A model generated the notes under the pieces. That model did not search any database. It was given only the letters and a program-made list of their open reading frames with translations, and had not been told where the DNA came from. A stretch of DNA of 64,000 nucleotides, taken from the NCBI RefSeq assembly GCF_001653235.2, contig NC_035793.1, forward strand, positions 2,108,001 through 2,172,000, in the 5' to 3' direction. Shown piece by piece: positions 33,412 to 45,504 of this stretch; within the stretch, counting starts at the first letter, position 1, and each line of letters opens with the position of its first letter. This DNA is from Pochonia chlamydosporia 170 (taxonomy: Eukaryota > Ascomycota > Sordariomycetes > Hypocreales > Clavicipitaceae). Both the position numbers and the translations under genes were made by a program.

Positions 33412-36400
33412 TCATTCTTCCTTCTTTGGAGACACCGGAGCATCTCCCTCACCATGCACCTTTGCAGTAGGAGACCTGCCTCCCGCATACTCCCTCTCGA
33501 AAGGCACATGCATCCCGGGCGGATAAATTTCTTCCATCTCAACGAGATCTGGCATGTCTATACCTGTGAACTCCGGCAGTCTGGGTGCTGGTGTATTAGA
33601 ACCGGATGCGACTGCAGGAAATTTTTTGGACGAAGGTGAAGAGGGTGAAGAGGGTGAAGAGGGTGAAGAGGGCGAAGAGGGCGAAGAAGGTGAAGACGCT
33701 CCTGGTCTTAGTACTCGGCCAGATTCACGCCTCCCAGATCCATGCCTCGTGAAACCGGTAGGTTCGCCGTCTGAAGGTTGGAGGACAGACGGCGCTCGTC
33801 GTAGTTCGCCTGTCTGAGACCCCCAGATCATATCTCTGTATAGCTTTGGCTTGGGTCGATTCTGGCGAAGAATGTATTTTCTTATCACCCAAGGGGTATA
33901 CGTCATAACCTTGAAGTTCATAAATTCGCGCTTTGGAACAGCGAAGATGTAGTCCAGCTCTTCCAAGCTTCGCTGTTTGGTTTCTTCGACGAAGAGGAAC
34001 ACCATTATAAAGGCTACGACGTTGAGTACGGCAAAGATAAACAGGGAGCCCTTTTGCCCGAGTCCGGAGTTGACGCTGCCATGTATATTAGCGATGAATA
34101 CAGGGTTGTCAGCAGGCATATCGTTTGAACCCACCTCGGGAATAGGATGGCAAGTAGCCCAGCGAAAAACAAGTTGACCGAAATTGCCCAGGCTGTGCCC
34201 TACATATTGGTTAGATTCTACGGCACAGTCAAATGTCAAATGCTGAGAGTCGACGAGGGTAAACATACAGCCTCTCGGTGTGTCAAGGGGAAACTCTCTG
34301 ACGCCAAGGTGAACGGGATCGGTCCAAGACCAGGCGAATATGCGACAGCAAATACTATCAGCGTGTTAGCTCGTGGTTGAATCTGGCATATGAGCCCACT
34401 TGTCTATACGTACGAAAAAGAAAACATGCTGTTATGCCGTTGCGAGTGGTAGGGTCCGAGATATAGTCTGCGAAACCAGCTCCAAGCATGAACACAGCCA
34501 TGAACGGGATCGTGAGGAGAAGCCACCGTCTTCGCCCCAAGGTATCGATACTCTTAACTGCTGGCAAGGCGAAAACGAAGTTGATTGCGCCTGTGACAAA
34601 TCTATAAGTTAGATTGTTTGCGTCGCTTACGCAGATGGGACTTTCGTACCAAAGCCAAGGCTGTATGCCATATTTGTGGTGATGGTGGAACTAGGGCCTC
34701 CTGCTTTGCTGAAGACGAGTCCTATATACTCTTTCAGTACGATATCCTACTTTTATTTGAGGCCGTGGATGTACATACCTGAATAAAAAGCGCAAACATT
34801 TACTAGCAAAATGTCAAATGTCAACTACTATCTTCCGCGGTCATGGATCCGGTCTTATCTTACCACCACAGAGCTGCTGCGACAGGTTTACAGTCGACGT
34901 TGAAATCATGGCATTGTATAATCGACGCTGCGTGAACAATTGCACGAATTGCCTTGCAAAATCGCGCATGACCCAAATGAAGCCGGGTGACCGTGTTGCA
35001 TTGGCGTCTAGGTCGTTAAAGTCCATATTCTCCTGTTCAATGGATTTGTATACGAGATATATATCTCGAAGCGCTTGCAACTGATTCAAAAAAGATATCA
35101 CGGCCTAGTGAGCAGTTGACTCAACAAAGTTTCAAGAAGGAGTTACCTACCTCAGTGTTTCGGACGCGCTTCAACATTGCATATGCCTTCTCAACACTAT
35201 AGTTCGGGCCCTTTAACAGGTGATAGCGAGGCGACTCAGGACAGACAAATATTACCACGATGAGAAGAGCCAAGGACGGAACCAAAGGAGCACCTTGGAT
35301 TAGACGATACGTGGTTATATTGTCTGCCGCTTTTGTGAAGATCAAGTTGAAGGCAAAGCCCATCATGATGCCAAAGGCAACCCTGTTGTCCGTATTAGCT
35401 TTCATGTACGACTGGCTACTTTACCATAGCAAAGCAGATGTTTCGCATACCATAGCTGCCAGGCAAGAATGGCGGAACCACGCCAAAATCCAACAGCAGT
35501 TTCGCTAGCCAAGATGGTAGTACTAACAGCTTTCAAGCCCATGCCTAGTGTTTTCATTAGTCTTGAAGGTCAAACCAACCTGTGTAGCAAACAAGATGTC
35601 TTACCAACGCCATTTATGATTCGAATACCAAACATTTCATACCAATTTGTCGCAAAGATGGCCGCAATGGAGCTAACCAAAACCAAGAATGCCGCCAAGC
35701 CAATACCACCCCTTCTTCCAAACCAGTAATTAACTGGCAACGAGAGAGGACACCCTAGGCATGCTGCAAATAAAAACGGCGCTGCACTTGCAGCACCAAG
35801 CTGCCAATCGCTGTCGCCGATTTGATTGTCACCGCCAGTATGGAACAGACCCCATTCCGACATGTACAACGAGGAGCCATTGAACGATGATTGCACAAAA
35901 CCTATTTTCCCGAGCTGTTAGAAATGTTCGGTGTAATTAAGCTCCAGGCATTGTCTGCTGCCGCTTACGCCACACCGAACTGACCTTGTAAGAACGCTGC
36001 CAGTGACACCGTAACAATAACAACGAACATGCCCTTTTCGCTAAAGGCGTGATCCTTTTCGCTTCGAAGCGCTGATTTCTCCTCCTCTGTCAGTAACACA
36101 GATAGTCGATTTCTCTCGTCGTAGCTTGCTGGATGTCGCGATGCCTCATCATATATTTGGATTCCCTTTGCAACCTTTGCCGCTCGTAGCAAGTCCTTAT
36201 AGTTTACCGAGGGAAGGTTCCTCTGTACAAAAGCCCGAACATCGTCCTCCAACTCGTGGTCAGTGAAATGGCCTAAGAAGGTCAGTATCTACCCTCAGCG
36301 TGCAACGAGGTCGAGAACTGCAGGGTTCTGGCTCACAGAGAGGGTTGTCAATGATAGGGCGATTGCTTCCCCTCCTCTTGATTCCATTACTGTCATAAGC

Positions 36401-36433
36401 GAAGTAATCTGGCTTGTTGGGAGTGGTCGTCAT
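33412..36433 (-). CDS. Major facilitator superfamily sugar-porter protein, 12 exons, long C-terminal tail
   Basis: Exons 36433-36337, 36272-35985, 35901-35605, 35544-35451, 35382-35151, 35104-34864, 34802-34779, 34721-34650, 34590-34414, 34354-34269, 34199-34135 and 34075-33412 keep one frame and give 778 aa. Sugar-porter marks are FGRR after the second span, CPESPR, QQLCGVNVCAFYSG, DTLGRRRW, PFTLASESFP and VEETKQRSLEELD. The two six-span halves are separated by a charged loop. The substrate (hexose, polyol or inositol) is not clear. About 95 residues precede the first span and about 150 follow the last, longer than the usual 500-560-residue porters. The tail has a (SSP)n run encoded by a 9-bp repeat. 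The start codon joins a short first exon (MTTTPNKPDYF) in frame; exon 7 is only 24 nt. Confidence 0.87.
33637..33699. repeat. 9-bp coding minisatellite in the sugar-porter tail
   Basis: About seven copies of GAAGAGGGT or close variants (GAAGAGGGC, GAAGAAGGT). On the coding minus strand these encode repeated Ser-Ser-Pro. Such repeats often vary in copy number between strains. Confidence 0.85.
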
Positions 36434-38063
36434 TTTGGAGAATTTACTTCAAAAAGTTCAACCAGAATGCAAGCGCATTCTCTTCAAGAACGGATTGGCA
36501 GGCTTGGAAGTACATATGTAAGAAAGAGACGCAGGGATCTATGCGCGTTAACATCGTTTCTAGTAAGATTATGAGGGATTCTACCCCCAGCAAACTTTCA
36601 GAGATGCTTGATTCACAGCCTTCTGCAACCAGAGACAGCTGGGGTGCACGAGCGTCGGCAGATCAACAGCACCGTCGACCACAATAGGTATCTTGCCTTC
36701 CACCGTTACCTCACATGACGAACCATAAAGCGCCATTTAGATGGCTCTGTAAACAGAGCTACAATACAGAACCTGCGAGATTGCGTACAAAACAAAAAAA
36801 AAAACTCATAGGCATGCTTATTCCTCTGTTCGGGTAGCAAGTGTCTGCACAGCGTCATCGAGAAGCTGAAAACAACCACCGCTCTCCAATTTCTTTATTC
36901 CAAATGCAACATCTGCAAAGAGCTCATTAAAGTCAAAACGCAAATTAAAGTTACAAATCAGGTTGTCCAGATCCGGGATTAGACAAAAGGACGAAATGAT
37001 GGACTATTTCGCTTCTCCATCCTTTCCCGTTTGATGAAAAGACTGCTACGGCAGAATGAAGTGGCATTCCCCGGAGATAGAACCAATAGTAAGTGAGCCA
37101 CGTAGCAACATGGCCGGAATCGTCTGCTGACATTCATGCATACGAAATGACATCAAAAATTGATCGCCCAATAGACAATAGCAACCTCATTGTCGCACCG
37201 TGGTTTGATTACCAACCCTTTGGAACATGTCTGAACGTGACGAGAGGGCAGAGAGTGGCCATGGCTTTGTTTCCCAAAATCGTGAGAAGACAGACCCATG
37301 TCCCAGTCTCATGAGCTCGGTAGTTGTCATAGAACCGGCAATTCTGATGTTCAGCAGACTTCGGCAAATAAGGTCTGCGCCATTCCGTACTGTATCTCGG
37401 GCAGCACAACACCCGATGATGGCGGAGTCTACCTCGTAAGAATGGCCAAGTTTTCTCAGTCCTGGTCACAACCTCTATATGTGTGCTTGTGTTGATTCGG
37501 GACTAACATTGTGTGCAGAATGGCTGCCGAATGAAGAATTCGCGGGGCTGGGTGTGCAAAAGTCGGTTGACGGATGTTATTGCGACAGAATCCTGGCAAA
37601 GATGGCAAAAGCGCAAACCCTGGTTTTCTGTTGTTCAGATGGAGGTCTCCTGGTTGTTGGAAGGAACACACTAACAGAGGATTGTTGGTTGTGTCGTCGT
37701 TGAGCTGGATGTGATGGCGGAGAATCCCCGGCTAAGATATGCAAGGCAGGTACCCACGACCAAACAAGCTCCCCTCGTGTCATGACATAAGCCAAATTCG
37801 GTTCGCGGTTCGATCGACTTGCTCAAAGACGAGCAAGTTCTCATGTTGTGAATTTGGTGAATTTGGTATAGCAGCAAGTTCTAGTGCATTGCCATTCGCC
37901 GCTGTTTAAATACAATAGCAGGAACGATTCTGTCATGAAGCCAAGCCCTGACTAACTTATTCAGAGTTGACCGACTCTTGCTCACCCCAGCCAGACATCT
38001 GTCACTTTTGAATACGACACATCGTGAGGCACAGCCTGTCTCACGAGCCACCAGACCAAAACC
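36434..38063. promoter_or_regulatory. Divergent intergenic region between sugar-porter gene and SKI3
   Basis: 1.6 kb without recognised exons. An A-run sits near 36,794-36,804. Frames of up to 86 codons show no conserved pattern. Promoters of both genes are expected here. Confidence 0.4.
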
Positions 38064-41000
38064 ATGTCAAGCGCCAAAGCCGCGCTAAAATCCATCAATG
38101 ACGCTATCCGAGGCAAAGATTATGATGGTGCCATCGAGAAAGCGAAGGAATTGGTAAAGAAGGACCAGAAGAACTACCAAGGGTGAGGTCACCTTTTTTT
38201 TTTTAATTCTTCTACTTCTACACGGCATAATTTGACCGTATTCAATAGGCTTATATTTCTCGCCTTTGCACTGGACAAGAAGAACCAGCTCGAAGAAGCT
38301 GAGACGTTTTACGGGCAGGCTACAGAAATACGTCCCCAGGATGCGCAAGCTTTTCAAGGGCTAGTCAAGTCGTACGAAAAGCAAGGAAATAAGAAACTAG
38401 CAGAGTACCAAGGCGCCGTTGTGAGCTTGGCCCAAATATTTCATGCAGCCGATGATCTTTATAAGGCTCAAGATGTCGTCGACAAGTTTATCGATTTTGC
38501 CAGGGTGAACGGAGATAAGCTGCAATACGCTGATGCTCTTTGGATCCAGCTGCCGGAAAGCCCTCTGTATGGCATTCTTGAAGGACGATTCCCTCACCCA
38601 GAAAAATCATACGAGAGCATTGCGCATATCCTCGAGGAATTCGAAACTAAGCGGATCAACACCTTGGTTGGCGAGCGTCGCACGAGGTTGGGCGCGAAGC
38701 TCAGCGAGGTGAAAGTCGAAGTCAAGCGGGAAGTCTATGCACAAAGCAAATTGGAGCACATCTACCACCAGCTAATCAACTGGACAAGCAACGATGAAGT
38801 CCGGCGCACCTTTGAAGAAAAACTTCTAATGTATTGCTATGATCGCCTCCTTGTCACCCCTGCTGGGCCAGTGAAAGCACAGGAGCAAGCCAAGGTTTTC
38901 GGTCTTGCAAATGACATGGTCATCATCAAACACCCATTTAAACTGGCTTGGGACATAGCCCTGGACTGGCAAGATTGCAAGGATATCAAGGACTGGGATG
39001 TCAATTTACTTCGAGATTATTGCACATTTTTCCCAGACAACGACCTGTACAAGATCATTACAGCTTTTTTGTCGAGCATCGTCTCACCTTTTGCGCCCTT
39101 GGGGGAGGAGCCGCCAAAGGCAAAAGAAACAACAAACGACGCTTCGGATGACAGCGAAGATGATGAAGATGGCGGCGTTTCAATCGCATACGTTCCTTTG
39201 ACGGAAGAAGACCGTCTAATGATGATCTCAGAGGGCATCACTGGTACTGAGTCTGTATTCGCCTACCGACTTGTCGGTGCCTATTTCCTTCAGACGGGAG
39301 AATATGAAGGAACTGTTGAGTTCATGAGGAAAGCTAGGGCATTCCTGGCTAAAGAGAGAATCAAGATTGGGATTTCGTATGAAAACACCGATGACGCATA
39401 CTCTCTCTGCCTCGCCACATCTCTAGTTTACTTCCAAAGTCCCAGACATCATCAAGAAGCCAAGAGGCTCTTTGACAAAGTCCTTGAACGGGATTCTACC
39501 TCGACTTACGCCCTCATCGGAGTTGGACTGATTTTTGAAGAAGAGGAGGAATATGATCAAGCTATCGACTTTTTGGAACGTGCCTTGAAGCGGGATGATT
39601 CCAATTTGCGAGTCAAGTCAGAGGCTGCATGGGTCAAGGCATTGAAGGGCGACTGGCAAGCTGCCAAAGATGAACTCTCCGACTGCTTGCCAACTTTACA
39701 AACGAAGGTTTCCCTACACAAAGATTTATTGGCAGATACCCAGTATCGCATCGGCTGCTGTATTTGGAATTTGGATACGAGTCGACAAGCTCGAAAACAG
39801 CGCAAGGGGGAGTGCGCATACGCCTATTGGCTGAGCGCGCTGAACAACAACATGAGCCATGCTCCTACTTACACGAGTCTGGGCGTTTTTTACAATGACT
39901 ACGCCAAAGATAAGAAGAGGGCGCGTCGTTGCTTCCAGAAAGCGCTTGAACTGTCAGCAGCCGAAGTAGTCTCTGCTGAGAGACTAGCAAGATCTTTTGC
40001 TGAGGATGGCGACTGGGAAAGAGTTGAACTGGTGGCACAAAGAATCATTGATTCCGGCAAAGTAAAACCACCACCTGGCTCAAAGCGAAAGGGTATCAGC
40101 TGGCCGTTCGCTGCAATGGGAGTTGCAGAGTTGAATAAGCAAGACTATCACAAAGCTATTGTGTCATTTCAAGCGGCGCTACGACTCTCTCCAAACGATT
40201 ATCATTCCTGGGTGGGTTTAGGTGAGAGCTACCATAGCTCAGGTCGATTTATGGCTGCGACCAAGGCAATTGTGAATGCTCAGGGGCTGGAGGAGCATCT
40301 TGGAACCGAGTTCTCTGCAGACACATGGTTCACAAAGTACATGCTTGGCAACATTAAGCGCGAGCTTGGTGAATATGACCAGTCAATAGCTCTGTACGAA
40401 GCTGTGATAGAAACTCACCCCGAAGAGCAAGGGGTCATAATAGCCCTTATGCAGACCATGGTGGATAATGCGTTGACATCTGTTGAGAAGGGACTGTTTG
40501 GCAAGGCTATACAGTTAGCTGCCGACACTATTGACTTCGCCAGCAAGACCCCAGGAGATGTGAAAGAAACGTTCAACTTCTGGAAGAGCGTCGCCGATGC
40601 CGCCTCTGTGTTTAGCTCAGTCCAAAGTCGTGTGACTGACTTTCCGGCTACCAAGATCAGAGAGCTTCTGGAGGGTAGTCACCAAGAAGCCTTCGAACTG
40701 CTTGCATCTGTGGACAGGGTCGGGACTGACGTGGTGTATGCAAAGGGAATATATCCCAAGGATGAGCAACTGGGAGTTGACATGACGCGGTGCATCCACG
40801 CTACGATTCTATGCTACAAACAGGCTATTCACGTGTCGGCGGGCGACATTCACGCACAAGCCGTGGCAAATTATAACCTGGGTTGGGCGGAATACCGAGC
40901 TCATGTTTGCCTACCTGGGCATCTGCGAAAGAAATCTAGCAACTACATCAAGGCTTCTGTGAGGGCCCTAAAACGGGCCATCGAGTTGGAAAGTGGTAAT

Positions 41001-42398
41001 GCGGACTTCTGGAACGCCCTTGGTGTTGTTACCAGTGAAATCAATCCGGCTGTTTCACAACACGCCTTTGTCAGAAGCTTGCACTTGAATGAACGAAGCC
41101 CTGTCGGGTGGACGAATCTTGGCGTGCTCGCATTGCTATCAGGGGATACTCAGCTGGCCAGCGAAGCCTTTACCAGAGGACAGTCTGCCGATCCTGAATA
41201 TGCGCACGCCTGGCTCGGCAAAGGGTTCCTTGCACTTCTTTCTGGAGACACAAGGGAAGGCAGGGGTTTGTTTACGCACGCAATGGAAATCGCAGAGGCC
41301 TCCTCAGCGCCAACCCGCAAGCATTACTCGTCATCTCTTTTCGACCATATTTTAACAGCTCCTGCAAACCTGACTGTGGCCTCTCTTATTCAACCTTTGT
41401 TTGGTCTGAACCAGGTGCAGAATATGCGGCCACAGGACCTTGCCTTCGGCCACCTATCGACATTGTTTGAGGAACGAACAAGGGACAGCTCCAGTGCTGT
41501 CAAGACGCTTGAGAAGCTGTGCAGCGTCATTGAGACTGACTATGAAACGACAGAGTCTAGAGAAAGCCTCGCCAGATTTACCCTGGCACGAGCAGATCTT
41601 GCAAGGGCATACCTCGCAGCCGGAGAGTACGCCAAAGCGGTCGAGTGCGGTGAGATGGCTCTCGGCCTGAGTAGCGACGAAGCCGACAGCGAACTCAGTG
41701 GCGAGCAGCGGAGGAAGGCCCGGCTATCGTCACATCTTACCGTCGGGCTGGGGCAGTACTACCTTGAGCAATATCAAGAAGCCGAGACATGCTTTGAGGC
41801 GGCTCTCGAAGAATCAGACAACAATCCAGACGCAACATGTCTTCTAGCCCAGGTTCTATGGGCACGGGGAACCGAGGACTCACGAGATAAGGCCCGTGCA
41901 GCCCTCTTCGAAGTTATCGAAAAGCAGCCCGACCATGTGCAAAGCGTTCTCTTGCTCGGCGTGGTGGCCGTGCTAGACCAAGACGAAAGCAGTCTCGAGG
42001 CGGTTGTCGAGGAACTCCAAGGTCTCCGCACAAACGACAAGGTCAGCTCAACAGAACAGTCGCAAATTGGAGAGGTGCTTCGCGGCATTGCGGGCATGGC
42101 AGACGGCCATACACAGCAAGACATGATACAACAGGTCCAAGAGGACGTTATGCTGTACCCTCACCTTCCACACGGTTGGTCATCACTGGCAGAGACCACG
42201 GGAGACGAGTTCGCTGCGCAAATGGCATTGAAGGTTGCTGCCAGAGGCATTCCGCCAAGGGGTGTTTTGGACTCCCAGGATCTGGCAAAGGCATATGCGG
42301 GCACGGGCAAGGCAGCTGAGGCACAGAGGGCGGCGTTCTTGTCGCCTTGGGAAGGATGTGGATGGACAGCCTTGAAAGCTGCCACTGCAGGAGTATGA
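38064..42398 (+). CDS. SKI3: Superkiller protein 3, TPR scaffold of the Ski complex
   Basis: Exons 38064-38182 and 38249-42398 join through a 66-nt intron and give 1422 aa, close to yeast Ski3 (about 1430). The Ski complex feeds mRNA into the cytoplasmic exosome for 3'-5' decay; Ski3 is its scaffold. Nearly the whole protein is made of tetratricopeptide repeats. Examples are NQLEEAETFYGQATEIRPQDAQAF near the N-terminus, QDYHKAIVSFQAALRLSPNDYHSWVGLGESY in the middle and QYQEAETCFEAALEESDNNPDA near the C-terminus. An acidic stretch (DDSEDDEDGG) interrupts the first third. The first exon encodes a start of the family type, MSSAKAALKSINDAIRGKDY, which supports the start choice. Confidence 0.93.
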
Positions 42399-42570
42399 AC
42401 AGAAGAAGCTCGTGGCTCTTCAAGTCTGACACTGTCTTGTCCCTTTGTTACGAGCAACACGAAGATGTCTGTGTTAGATGAAGAAGAACTATGAAAATAA
42501 ACTGTCGGGGTATCATGGTAAAATAGCTACAATATATGAATAAAAAACGATCTCCCATCTCCTCTCTCCA

Positions 42571-43281
42571 TCACCGTGTTGCCGTCTCCCCATTAACCAC
42601 CCCAGCCGCCTCCTTGAGCCTCGCCATTCTCCCATTCATCCACGCCTCATGCCAAGCATCAATCTTTCCCCCAAGCAGCACACAATTCTCCGTCGTCAGC
42701 AACACCGTCCCACGGGCAGCTACCGTCCCAGGCCTAAGCATCAACTTACACCCAATACTCGTCTTCCCAATCCCAATGCCCTCTATCCTCTTCAACTCCA
42801 CGGCATACACCCTCGTCCCCTTACAATCCTGCAGCACAAGCCGATGCGTAGCATTCTTTCCCGCCTGCACCGTTCCCGAGCCTAACCGCTGCGCCGTATC
42901 TGCATCTTCGCCCTCGTCCGTCACACGGATAACCTGTCTCCCGCGCGTCTTCTCCCCCCTCTCCACGGCTTCAAGCTCCTCAATCTGCTCCCACCGCGAG
43001 AGACTTAGGTTTTCGATGTTCACTACCTGGACGTGCGTGTTGTGGCCGAGCCTGACTTCCTTGGCGATGGCGTTGTCCGTGCCTGCTGGGAAGGGGTGTA
43101 GCTGCGTGGTGTCGATGAGGGTGCTGGACGTGAGGTCTGCGGCTAGGAGGCGCGCTTTGGCTGTGGCGATGAGGGAGGGGAGTGGTGGTTGGGGCGAGCG
43201 GGTTGTGAGGCTTGTGAGGAGGGATTGGGAAGGGGGTGGGAGGGATTGAGAGGTTATTGCGGCGGAGAGTTGGGTTGTCAT
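42571..43281 (-). CDS. RMI1: RecQ-mediated genome instability protein 1
   Basis: Single exon, 236 aa, near yeast Rmi1 (241). Rmi1 is the OB-fold partner of the Sgs1/BLM helicase and topoisomerase III and helps dissolve double Holliday junctions. The start region is helical, and the rest matches the Rmi1 OB fold: ATHRLVLQDCKGTRVYAVEL, GIGKTSIGCKLMLRPGT, and TENCVLLGGKIDAWHEAW. Codon use is strongly GC-biased at third positions, which opens a full-length antisense frame that I do not consider a gene. It is convergent with SKI3 across 172 bp. Confidence 0.85.
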   Translation of the reverse strand: MTTQLSAAITSQSLPPPSQSLLTSLTTRSPQPPLPSLIATAKARLLAADLTSSTLIDTTQLHPFPAGTDNAIAKEVRLGHNTHVQVVNIENLSLSRWEQIEELEAVERGEKTRGRQVIRVTDEGEDADTAQRLGSGTVQAGKNATHRLVLQDCKGTRVYAVELKRIEGIGIGKTSIGCKLMLRPGTVAARGTVLLTTENCVLLGGKIDAWHEAWMNGRMARLKEAAGVVNGETATR

Positions 43282-43833
43282 TTTGGATGGTTGAGGTGTG
43301 GAAGGTGAGTTGTGGTTTGTTGGTGGTTTGGGGTTTGGTGTGGCTCGTGGGGCAGCTATATAATTACATGCCCTTTTGGAAATGTTGACTACCGCCAGGT
43401 ATTTTCATGTAGGAACTTCACATAATTACTAGAGTATATCTACTTATACCAGGACAGTTTATTAGTTTTTGCCATTTACTGCATTGTAATCAGGCTTGAC
43501 CCTTGTAAGACTTTGATCAGAGCAAATACTACCATCAAGGCATCAATGATCCACTCTAACAGTAAAATACCTGACAAAGTCACAAGGCAATACTTTTCTA
43601 CCAACCATACAAACCATAAATATTAATTACAAGCTTGTTGGAAGCCAGTATAGGGAGCACCATACGCCAAAAACAGCCCAAGTCAGTTACAGACATCAAA
43701 CGAAAAAGCTGAGCTCCGAGATGTTGAATCCCGTCCTCAGCCCAGCCACAAGTTCAAATGAAAGACCGCATTTTAGTCATCTACATGTATCGAATCTCAA
43801 TCACATCACGAGGTTCAAAACACACAAACAAAC
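43282..43833. other. Spacer between the reductase stop and RMI1 start
   Basis: 552 AT-rich bases, no coding character. It contains the RMI1 promoter and the reductase 3' UTR. Confidence 0.45.
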
Positions 43834-44850
43834 CTAAGCTCTCGCCTCAACGGCCTCCGCACGAAGAAGCTGCGCATACGTATCCCTCACCGTGTCCGCC
43901 AAGCTCCTATACTTGATACCCAGCACCCTCGTAGCTTTACTCCCGTCAACCGTGTAGGTATCATCGACAAACCCGGGCTTCCCCTCAGGCAACCTCTTCT
44001 GCAGCTCGGGAAGTTCCCTCCTCGCCGCATCCACAGCAGCCTGGTAGCTAAAGTTCTGTCCGACCCAGAATCTCTGCCCCCCCGCCTCGGGGACCTCGTA
44101 GCCACGGACATGGGCGGCCGAAATCTCACGCACGTCCACGAAGCCGCCGAAGTCAAAGGGCGGAATGTCCTTCGCGTCGAGGATCCCGTATAGCAGCTGG
44201 AGGGACTCGCTGAGGTGTTTCGTGCTAGTCAGGTCGGTTACGTAGGGGCCAAAGACCCAGGGGGGCGTCATGGTGACCAGGTCGAATTTGGGCTTGTTCT
44301 TCTCGACCCAGTCCCATGCTGCGCGCTCGGCGAGGGTTTTGGAGCCGCAGTATGCCACTACGCCGTCGGCTTTGGCTGCCTCGTCAAAGGCTATGGGGTT
44401 CCAGTCCTTTTCGTTGTACACGTAGCCGGGGCGCTTGCCCTTGGATAAGTCACAGACGGATGCGTGACTGGATGTTAGCACTACGCGTTTGACAGAGTCT
44501 CCCCATTTCTTGGCGGCTTCTAGGATGGTGACTGCGCCTTGGATGGCCGGCTCCAGCAAGTCCTTGACGTTGTCTTCGGGGTTGAGGACAAAGGGCGATG
44601 CTGCGTGGATGATGCCCGTGACCCCGTGTAGGGCTTTCTCGTATGATTCCATCTTGGTCATGTCAGGTACGATGGCGTAGGAAAGTTGGGCTGAGTGTTG
44701 TGGAAACTCGGCTGCGATGTGTTTCGCGGATGAGTCGCTGCGGGCGGTTGCTCGAACATTGTATCCTTTATCGAGCGCAGTTTTGATGATGTGGCCGCCT
44801 AAATAACCGCTCGCGCCGGTTACGAGGAGCGTCTCGGTGCTGTTTGGCAT
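43834..44850 (-). CDS. NAD(P)-dependent reductase of the extended SDR family, GRE2/dihydroflavonol-reductase-like
   Basis: Single exon, 338 aa. The N-terminal Rossmann motif TGASGYLGGHI is at residues 11-21. Catalytic Ser is in VVLTSSHAS (about 127-128), with Tyr167 and Lys171 in YCGSKTLAE. ARS after beta-2 (RATARSDSS) fits NADPH preference. The substrate-side segment TPPWVFGPYV is typical of the Gre2/methylglyoxal-reductase and dihydroflavonol-4-reductase-like group. These enzymes reduce aldehydes and ketones such as methylglyoxal or isovaleraldehyde. The specific substrate is undetermined. No cluster of biosynthetic genes surrounds it, so a stress or detoxification role is more likely than secondary metabolism. 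Confidence 0.85.
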   Translation of the reverse strand: MPNSTETLLVTGASGYLGGHIIKTALDKGYNVRATARSDSSAKHIAAEFPQHSAQLSYAIVPDMTKMESYEKALHGVTGIIHAASPFVLNPEDNVKDLLEPAIQGAVTILEAAKKWGDSVKRVVLTSSHASVCDLSKGKRPGYVYNEKDWNPIAFDEAAKADGVVAYCGSKTLAERAAWDWVEKNKPKFDLVTMTPPWVFGPYVTDLTSTKHLSESLQLLYGILDAKDIPPFDFGGFVDVREISAAHVRGYEVPEAGGQRFWVGQNFSYQAAVDAARRELPELQKRLPEGKPGFVDDTYTVDGSKATRVLGIKYRSLADTVRDTYAQLLRAEAVEARA

Positions 44851-45504
44851 TTTGAAGAGCTTCTTTCAAGGCAGAATGTTTGTACTACTATGCTTCCTTT
44901 GGTGATCCGTCACAAGTGGGAAGTGGCCAAGTGTGAATAGTTAGAAGAACGGTCTGTGAGGGTGACATGAGATGAGGGGGGATTGAGGAATGAAGCTTGC
45001 TTACGCGTAAATTGTTTCGGATCAGCCGGGAGACTGCTTTACATTATTTTCAGCTTTCCTGTCGCAGTGTATAACGTTACGTTGGAGGGTTGAAGCTCCA
45101 GCCACGTTATGCGGATGAGAGACTATTGATGTGAATTGACCTTCAGACCCCGCCATGAATCTTATCTCCAGCCAAAATCCCAAAATCTTGTGGCCCCCAT
45201 TCTGGCATGTCATATTCCCGGAGAAAACCCTCCATTGTAGAGTTTGACACATCTCTTTTTGGCAAATAGTAGCTCTGCAATTTTTTAATTTTTTTTTATC
45301 TCCGCGTTGTTAATCCTCCAGAACCGTGATTGAAATAAGAAACGTGCGTGTGGACCAGATTCGACGACTCGGCGCTGTTCCTGCATGTGGTCCCAACGTC
45401 ATGTCACTCGCAAGTGTCCACACCAGCTCCCACTAGACCACATTATCAACACCACGGCCACCGAATTCAACATCACAGCTTCACCATAACCACATCCCAA
45501 CAAC
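44851..45504. promoter_or_regulatory. Divergent promoter region, reductase and VPS51
   Basis: 654 bp between two divergent starts. T-runs near 45,280-45,300 are the only notable element. No exon is recognised. Confidence 0.4.

Noticed and set aside
42536..43249. 237-codon plus-strand frame opposite RMI1
   Set aside because: It is the antisense of a GC-biased coding exon. Its Ser/Pro/Thr-rich composition fits a shadow frame, and RMI1 family motifs are on the other strand.
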